A stretch of 64,000 bases of DNA. Origin: Dasypus novemcinctus (Eukaryota; Chordata; Mammalia; Cingulata; Dasypodidae). The stretch covers positions 95,547,157 to 95,611,156 of the forward strand of contig NC_080680.1 in the NCBI RefSeq assembly GCF_030445035.2, in the 5' to 3' direction. Every line of letters begins with the position of its first letter. Position 1 is the first letter of the stretch. Of this stretch, positions 57,346-64,000 are shown in pieces. Below the pieces are notes generated by a model. It was not told where the DNA came from, did no database searches, and worked only from the letters and a program-made list of their open reading frames with translations. The translations under genes and the position numbers were made by a program.

Positions 57346-57349
57346 GTAC

Positions 57350-59930
57350 ATAGATTTGTGCTAAAAAATATTGGTTCCTCTCTTGGTGCAATTAAAGATA
57401 AAATGCAAATCTACCTAAGGGGAAGTGGAAGAATTTATATAATTTACATGATTTTACACACAAAAGATTTTTTCATATAAATTCCTTTGCTATATTCTGG
57501 GTTTAATATTTTAGACAAAAGCATAGAATTGAGATCAGAAATTACTGCTAAAAATCAGGATGAAAATCCAGGAGTTGTAAAATAGGAAACAGAAACACAG
57601 AGAGAAAAACTCCATTTTATTGCTAGAGTTATCATTCAGGAGGGCTGCTTGCCAGGGAGAGTAACTAAACTGAAGAGAAATTTTTGTTTACAGAAATAGC
57701 TTATATTCTTATACCCAGAAGCTGAAGTCAATGTTCATGCCCAAACCATATTTTGGGATAAACTGGATGATTTACTAGAGAGCCAAGTGCCTGCTCACCA
57801 GCAGCCTACCATATATTTAAGCCAAAGGCAGAAGGGTAACTGCAGAGGCCTCTGTGAATAAAGTTCTACTCCCATGAGTATGGGATCTAGGTTTAACAAA
57901 ATATGAAGAAGTGACTTTGTTTACACTGATTCCAGCTCTTACATCTTTCTCCCTTCATTGGTCTCTTCACTCCACCCTTCTTCTCAACTTTAGGTACATT
58001 AAATTCAAGTGCAACTTCAGAGATCTGGAATGAGTGTAAGCAATTCCTAAACACTCAGACATTAAGACTAAAATCAGTGACCCTTTGGATGACCATTTAT
58101 CCTTAGAAAGCCCATGTACTCATTAAGGAACTAGACCCTCAAAATATACCATATTTAAGGCACTGCAGTAGAGTACTATTTTAACTAAACAGAGAGGAAT
58201 GATGCTTATCATCAAGGAAATATTTCTAATGTTGGCATTTGGAGCATTTTTATAGCCAGTGAGGGAGACATTTGGGGAGCATAGGAGGAGGCCTTCCTGA
58301 GACTCCTGGAGTAAACACCTAAACAGCTTTGGAATACTTGAATTTTATGCTGTTCAGATTTGGTTTTCTATGTCGGGATCCAAAAAAAAAAGGAAATTCA
58401 TGCTGAAAGACTGCTTCCTTGTACTTTGACTCTATTTCCTGATCCACTTGTCTCTTTCCACCTCTTTCTTTTTTCCCCTCTATACATTCACTTTCTCTTT
58501 CTCTTTCTCATTTTCTTCTTCTGTCTCAATCTTCCTGTCTACACCTTGATATCTATATTCTTCCTGTCATTCCATGTCTCTTCCTAGTCATTCTTCCTCC
58601 TCCTTCTCCTCTCTCCCTTTCACTTTCCCTCTTTCTCTCTCCCTTATTATTTCTCTCTCTCTCTCCTATCTGATTATTCCTCTTCTATACCTATTTAAAA
58701 TGCATACGTTGCTGAGAAAAAATATGCATCCCATCACCAATACTGACCTTGCTTGCATTTATCATCCAGTGTTTGGTGGGTAAATATGTCCTAAGGATCT
58801 CTTTAGGTGACATAAAAACTACTTTCCAGGATCCTAGACATTTTCCTGGAGCCACCAAGAAAATCTACAAACTCAGACTCTCACTTCATTTTCCCAACTT
58901 CAGATCTATGAATTGAAGATAATAACAGTAATGGAGAGAACCCAGGGGATATGAGGCAGAATTTGTAATTCCAGCTAAAGACAAGCATCAAACTTAGACT
59001 AATTGCCCAATTTCCCCCTTGACTTCTCCACATAAGGTGTCCTGTGAGAAGGATGCTTGTAATGGGAACCTTAGAGGATGAGCTCTCAGAGAAAGGATCT
59101 CAAGGCACCTTCAGTATCCCTCCAGTCCAAGGACAGCTTTACTCAACCTTAATCACACTTTGGCATGTAATAAATTCCAGGAAGGTAAAAAAAAATTACT
59201 GGCCCCAACCAAGCCCAAAGTAAAGCTATGTGACTGTATGGCCTCAGTGATTTAGATAAAACCATTTCTAGCTTAAAGAGATCTTATTGTGTTTTAACTA
59301 CCAGATAGTTCAGAGAAAGTCTTGTGTTTTTTCTTTGGTAGTCATTATGAAAAGCAAAGTGTGAAGAGTCAGAAATGATCACCCTTTACTATAGTTTTTA
59401 TTGTTTTATCTGCAAACTTAGATGTATTTACAGCAGATAGAAGTAATTTTCAAGGAAGAAAGGAAAACTAAACCAAAAATAAATAAATAACAAAAAACTC
59501 ACAAATAGAAAAATATTCCACTCAAAGAATCCAGAAAAGTTGACTCAAATTTAAAACCCTTCAGGTTTTTTGAAATCTGCCTTTTGTGGAAAATGATCTT
59601 CTTATCCTATCTGCGATTCTTAGGTGAGATAACAAGACAAAGAAAGTCTTTATACATTAAGTAATATCCTTAAGAGTTTATTTTGACCTTTGGAAACCTG
59701 CATTTAAGGGGTGGTAGCTATATCAAAGACTGCATCTGGACAGCTTCTTTCCAGGTGTGATGACCCTGTATTATTGTCACAGCTTCTGGTACCTGGGAGC
59801 AGAGATACTCCGGAGACCATGGCAACTCAGAAATGGAGAAGTCCAACAGCATTCTAAGTAAAAGAAAGAGAGGAAATTAGAATATTGGCCAGTACAAGCT
59901 TAGCAAACTCAAAACGGTCTAAAACAGGCA
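57350..59930. other. Mostly unique intergenic DNA
   Basis: No gene recognised. It contains a pyrimidine-rich stretch at about 58430-58690 (mostly C and T on the plus strand, with cttctcttt-like units) whose two open frames are low-complexity. Confidence 0.5.
58430..58690. repeat. Pyrimidine-rich low-complexity tract
   Basis: Interrupted (CT)/(CTTT) runs over about 260 bases on the plus strand. It ends at ctctctctctcctatctg. Confidence 0.85.
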
Positions 59931-59934
59931 TTCT

Positions 59935-60118
59935 TACCAAGGGGTCCATGAGCTTGAATTTAAATCCCAAAAAACATTATTCTTGTGGGGACATGTTGGT
60001 GTAGGTGTGATATATTTATTAAATAATACACAGTATAGTGTGGACTTAGTAAGGGTCTGTGGTTTTCACCTGACTGGCAAAGGGATCCATGAAACAAAAA
60101 AGTTTAAGAACCTCTGGT
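59935..60118. repeat. Small non-autonomous DNA transposon remnant, hAT-like
   Basis: The left end caggcattcttaccaagggg-tccatgag and the right end ggatccatgaaacaaaaaag-tttaagaacctctg are imperfect inverted repeats, with ttctta near each end and about 180 bases in all. hAT-like by terminal CAG and layout. Family uncertain. Confidence 0.5.
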
Positions 60119-61169
60119 CTATAAGATAAATTAGCTATAGGTATTGGATGTCTTGGGAAAGACACAACAGAAACTTGGTGCACTGAGGAAGGAAGCCGTA
60201 TTGTAGGGGAGGGATAGTACAAGTGGGTAAGTCAAGCAGATGCAAAGACTCAGAGACTCAGATACTGGATACAGGAAGCTATGCAAGCAAATGGGTACAG
60301 ACAGGGGTAGACTGCGGGGCCCATGGGTATGTATGGTGGATTTGGACCGACTGAAATGCAGTGAGTCAGAATGGAGACATAGTAATCTAACATCTGACAT
60401 ACTGGAGACAGAAGAAAGACCTGTGACCAGCAGCACAGGATAGAAGGACACATGGGGTTTACAATGGAATAAATGAAATACAGGATTCTTGTTGGAAAGC
60501 AAAAGATAAGTTATCACACCTTGCAAATCCTATTACTAAGATTAAAGGACAACACTTAGTACACATCTTCAGATTTTGGGGATAGCACATCCTATGTTTA
60601 GATTACTGCTCTGACCATTTTACCAGATGAGCTGATAGTGTGCTGGTTTTAAGTATGATCTATCACAAGAGAGAACTCTGAAGTTAGTTCAGGCAGTGAT
60701 ACAAAGGACCCTGCTAATTGGATCCTATGACTTGGCAGACCAATGGTGCATTACATGGAAGCTCTGGCACACTTCAATAGAAAAGATGCAGTGCAGTGCT
60801 TGTGGAGAAAGGATATGTGGTCAGCTGCAGAGGACTATTCACCATTTGATAAGCAGCTCCTGACAAATACTGGGCCTTAGAAATTCAATGCCTAATCATA
60901 AGACATCAAATGACTGGAGCTACCCATAATATGCTGAATATTGTCAGGAACAAAACAACAATTTTAGGTAGGCACGAAGCAAAGTTGGGATTGATCCTGA
61001 TTGACCTAGGCAAAAGTAAATTTCAGGAAAAGGTGACCTTTATACCCATATTGTCTAATTCTATTGCACTGATGTCTGTCCTTCATCTCACACTTGTGGC
61101 CTCAGGAAGAATCCATGCAACCAACTGATAGAGGAAGGAAAAGCCTGGACCTGTTTCATGCACGGATTG

Positions 61170-62075
61170 GCTACTTTCTTAGTTTCCTAAGTCTATTATA
61201 ATAAAGTACCACAAAGTAGGTGGCTTAAAACAACAGAAATTTATTGTATCACAGTTCTGAAATCAAGTTGTTGGCAGGCTATGCTGCCACTGAAGTTGCC
61301 AGGGAAGACTCTGTTCCATTTATTCCTACTGGCTTTTCAGGGTGGCCAGCAATCTTTGATGTTTCTTAGCTTGTGGCAGCATGACTACAGTCTTTGCTCT
61401 GCCTTCACATGACTATCTTCTCTCTCTCTCTGTTTGCTATGTGTCCACATTTCCCTCTCCTTTTTTTTTTTTAAAAGATTTATTTATTTCTCTCCCCTTC
61501 CCCCTGCCCCCACCCCAGTTGTCTGTTCTCTGTGCCTCTTTGCTGCATCTTCTTTGTCCGCTTCTGTTGTTGTCAGGGGCATGGGAATCTGTGTTTCTTT
61601 TTGTTACGTCATCTTGTTGTGTCAACTCTCTGTGTGGGTGGTGCCATTCCTGGGCACGCTGCACTTTGTTTCATGCTGGGCGGCTCTCCTTACTGGGTGC
61701 ACTCCTTGTGCGTTGGGCTCCCCTACGTGGGGGACACCCCTACGTGGCAGGGTACTCCTTGTGCGCATCAGCACTGCTCATGGGTCAGCTCCACACAGGT
61801 CAAGGAGACCCAGGGTTTGAACCGCAGACCTCCCATGTGGTAGATGGATGCCCTAACCACTGGGTCAAGTCCGCCGCCCGACATTTCCCTCTTCTTTTAA
61901 GGTCACCAGTCATATTGGATTAGAACCTCACTAATCCAGTATTTGGTTGCATTTTAATTATTCTCATCTTCAAAAACCCTATTTCCAAATAAGGTCACAT
62001 CCATGAGACTGTGGGTTAGAACTTGGATCTGCCTTTTTGTGGGGTACAATCAACCCACAATGGCTACATATGCTT
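61170..62075 (-). mobile_element. MLT1-type MaLR LTR fossil, antisense, SINE-interrupted
   Basis: Reverse MLT1 pattern: cttagtttcctaagtctatt, gtggcttaaaacaacagaaatt, acagttctgaaatcaag, then the DAS-SINE at 61459-61880, then ggtcaccagtcatattggatt, accctatttccaaataaggtc and caatcaacccacaatgg. It lies inside the ERVL fossil. Confidence 0.85.
61459..61880 (-). mobile_element. DAS-SINE, full length
   Basis: A T tract with atttatttatttctctcccc at the left is the tail, and the tRNA-like head is at the right. The B-box match ggttcaaaccc lies near 61822-61812. It is flanked by a perfect 12-base duplication acatttccctct at 61447-61458 and 61881-61892. The 180-codon frame running through it is SINE plus LTR sequence, not a gene. 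Confidence 0.95.
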
Positions 62076-63720
62076 TTGGGAACTGAAAATGGACAACCGA
62101 TTCAGTTTAGGCCCTTTCAGTGGCTTTGACTGACAGTGGCAAAAGGAAATCTTTCCTAATGGGAGAACTTCTGAGCAGTATACCTGGTCATATCTTTGTG
62201 TGAATGTCCTGAGATAATAATATACAGATTCTTGGGCATTGGTGAATGATTTAGTTGGTTTTCACGGGCCTGGAGAGAGTAAGAATGGAAGATCAGAGAA
62301 AAAGAATCTTCTGGGGAAAAGTGTGTGGATGAACATATGAAAGTGAAAATATTTATGTCTTGACATCTTGTTAATGCTTACCAAAGAACATCCACCATTG
62401 AAAAAATAAATCAGTAATATGATTCATCCAGTGGTAGCTAACCATATTCCGTCCTTCACCACTCCAGTGCTTGCATAATGAATCTATGAATGGAATTCCC
62501 ATGGTAATAGGGACAGAGGCCTACAGTATGGATTTCCTCTCTCCATGGCTGATATAGCTATTGCCATCGCCAATATATTAGCATGTCTCTAAGGAAACAA
62601 ATAGTCACTTGGGGGCAAAACCTTACATCCAAAACTTTCTAACCTTGAGGCAATGATTCACCTTTTCTGGGATCTGTGTGTAGTCTGGTTTTGGATTTTC
62701 CTTTCCTATTCCTCATGCCTTGGCCACTACTAAAAGACCTCACTTATTATGATATACCACATAATATCATAATATCATATCAAATGGCAAAGGAGGTGGG
62801 AAAATGTGCATATAAGTATCAGATACCATGCTACAACCATACATCACATCTTAAAATAAAAATGACTTAATAGAACATTTAAATGATCTCTTAAGCTTCA
62901 CCTAAGACACCCACATGTTGGCAATCTCCTAGGGGACTGGAAAACTACCTTTCAAGATGTAATGAAGATTTTGAGCCAGTGGCTGTTAGAAGGTACCAGG
63001 TGACCCATAAATGGGGTAAATTGGATCAATTACTAAAAGGTAGAATAGGAGTGGACCCTCTCACCATCACTCCCAATGACTCTCCTGGATGCATTTATGC
63101 TTCTATCTCTCCTACTTTGACTCTGATGGACTAGAGTCCAGGTTCCTAGGTAATGGATGCTTCCACAGGGAACACAGTCAAGGTTCCACTAAGCCTAAAA
63201 TTATTGGCTACAGGGTGGTCATTTTGGGCTCCTCATGTCAGTAGATTTTCAGGTGAAAAAAAAAGATGATCATATTAATAGGGATATTGGCTCAAATTAT
63301 CAAGAGGAGATAGAGTTTTTGCTACATATGGAGCATGGAGGAGTATGTCTGTAAACCAGGGGGTTCACAGGAAGGACTTTGGTGTTTTCATGCCCAGTGA
63401 TTACCTCGTAGTAACCATAACATACTGAGAGATGATGGTCTGGTCCTCAAAAGTTAAGCATCCTATTACAAGAGTTTCACCTGAAGGTGAGGTGTAACTA
63501 GAGTAGGTGGTAGAGAAAGGATATGATGAATTTCAATTGAAGCCTTGGACCAACTGCAGCAATGCTGATTGTAACATGATCCTCTAATCCTGGTGTTGTA
63601 ATTTTTAAAAGAAAAACAGACTGACCACCATCTGGAAGAATCAACAACAAGACATGAGTGGATCTGAATGGTGAAGGAGAGCAGACTGTTAATTCCTCGC
63701 TCATAACTAAGTGTTTACCT

Positions 63721-64000
63721 TACCATGGCAGTGCATTCTTGCCTGAATGTCAACCACAGGTATTTTCATTTTCTTGCCTGAAGGCTTTTTCTGGTCATTG
63801 GAGCCCAGTTTGATACTAGTTTTGACCCCCACCCCTGGTGGGATTAGATTCAGTTATCCAGGCAGTCATTTTGTTGATAGATGCCCTCTATTTATAGCCT
63901 TGCATTCCCTATCTTACTCTGTCACTCCCCTGTTGCTGTTTCCTTTAATCTGTAAATAAACTACTTGCCCTTAATTCTTGTTTCCAGGTCAGCTTCTGGA
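63721..64000. other. No recognisable gene to window end
   Basis: Possibly the flank of the ERVL fossil. I see nothing more specific. Confidence 0.4.

Larger units (their letters stand above)
60640..63720 (+). mobile_element. ERVL-type endogenous retrovirus fossil, pol part, interrupted
   Basis: Plus-strand ERVL pol-like sequence: an RT/connection part at about 60640-61160 (tgacaaatactgggccttag, aaagatgcagtgcagtg), then an inserted MLT1 LTR, then RNase H to integrase start at about 62090-62470 (tgaatgtcctgagataat, attggtgaatgatttag). The C-terminal integrase region follows (about 62470-63720: ctctcaccatcactcccaatg, cattttgggctcctcatgtc, aattatcaagaggagatag). No LTR is seen. It is broken many times, a large central part is missing and it is far from whole. 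Ancient, placental-wide family. Confidence 0.75.

Noticed and set aside
58360-58783. Ser/Leu/Phe-rich frames
   Set aside because: They translate a CT-rich low-complexity tract.
61381-61923. 180-codon open frame
   Set aside because: It runs through a DAS-SINE and an MLT1 LTR; similar frames occur in the DAS-SINE at 35.4 kb.

Overview
This is mammalian genomic DNA, very probably from a xenarthran and most likely the nine-banded armadillo (Dasypus). The main evidence is several SINE copies of the tRNA-headed DAS type, which belong to the armadillo lineage, inserted among LINE-1 (L1) elements of an unusual long form. Species is inferred from these repeats alone.

The only host genes I can support are four intact, intronless-coding olfactory receptor (OR) genes of family 1: OR1N2 (minus strand, about 1.0-2.0 kb), OR1N1 (plus, 39.1-40.0 kb), OR1J4 (minus, 46.7-47.6 kb) and OR1J2 (minus, 53.7-54.7 kb). 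Read in reverse, their order and orientation match, as I remember it, the human chromosome 9q33.2 cluster (OR1J2, OR1J4, OR1N1, OR1N2). Each coding region starts 16-20 bases after a candidate splice acceptor, the expected layout for OR genes with untranslated 5' exons. The genes do not form an operon. Each receptor is normally expressed alone, from one allele, in olfactory sensory neurons.

Layout: 0-0.4 kb, LTR-like fossil; 1.0-2.0 kb, OR1N2; 2.0-4.3 kb, mostly unique with MIR traces; 4.36-13.87 kb, a complete 9.5 kb minus-strand L1 with an 18-base target-site duplication, sitting in the tail of a second minus-strand L1 (13.89-25.45 kb) that has a duplicated 5' UTR and a DAS-SINE in ORF1; 25.5-34.7 kb, layered older L1 pieces, an ERVL pol fossil, a DAS-SINE and an unclassified 650-base repeat; 35.3-35.7 kb, DAS-SINE; 35.7-39 kb, mostly unique; 39.1-40.0 kb, OR1N1; 40-46.6 kb, MIR, L2 and L1 3' UTR fragments plus an unexplained perfect inverted repeat; 46.7-54.7 kb, OR1J4 and OR1J2 with small repeats and a CpG-retaining block at 52.2-52.46 kb between them; 55.8-56.9 kb, MLT1-type and other LTR fossils; 60.6-63.7 kb, an ERVL pol fossil interrupted by an MLT1 LTR that is itself interrupted by a DAS-SINE.

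I found no new multi-gene system. The items most worth checking are the CpG-retaining noncoding block, the 23-base inverted repeat near 41.4 kb, the architecture of the xenarthran L1 (200-base 5' repeats, a two-part 2.8 kb 3' UTR, a doubled 5' UTR) and the sign of gene conversion between OR1J4 and OR1J2. Comparisons with human proteins and repeat consensus sequences are from memory; no alignment was run.
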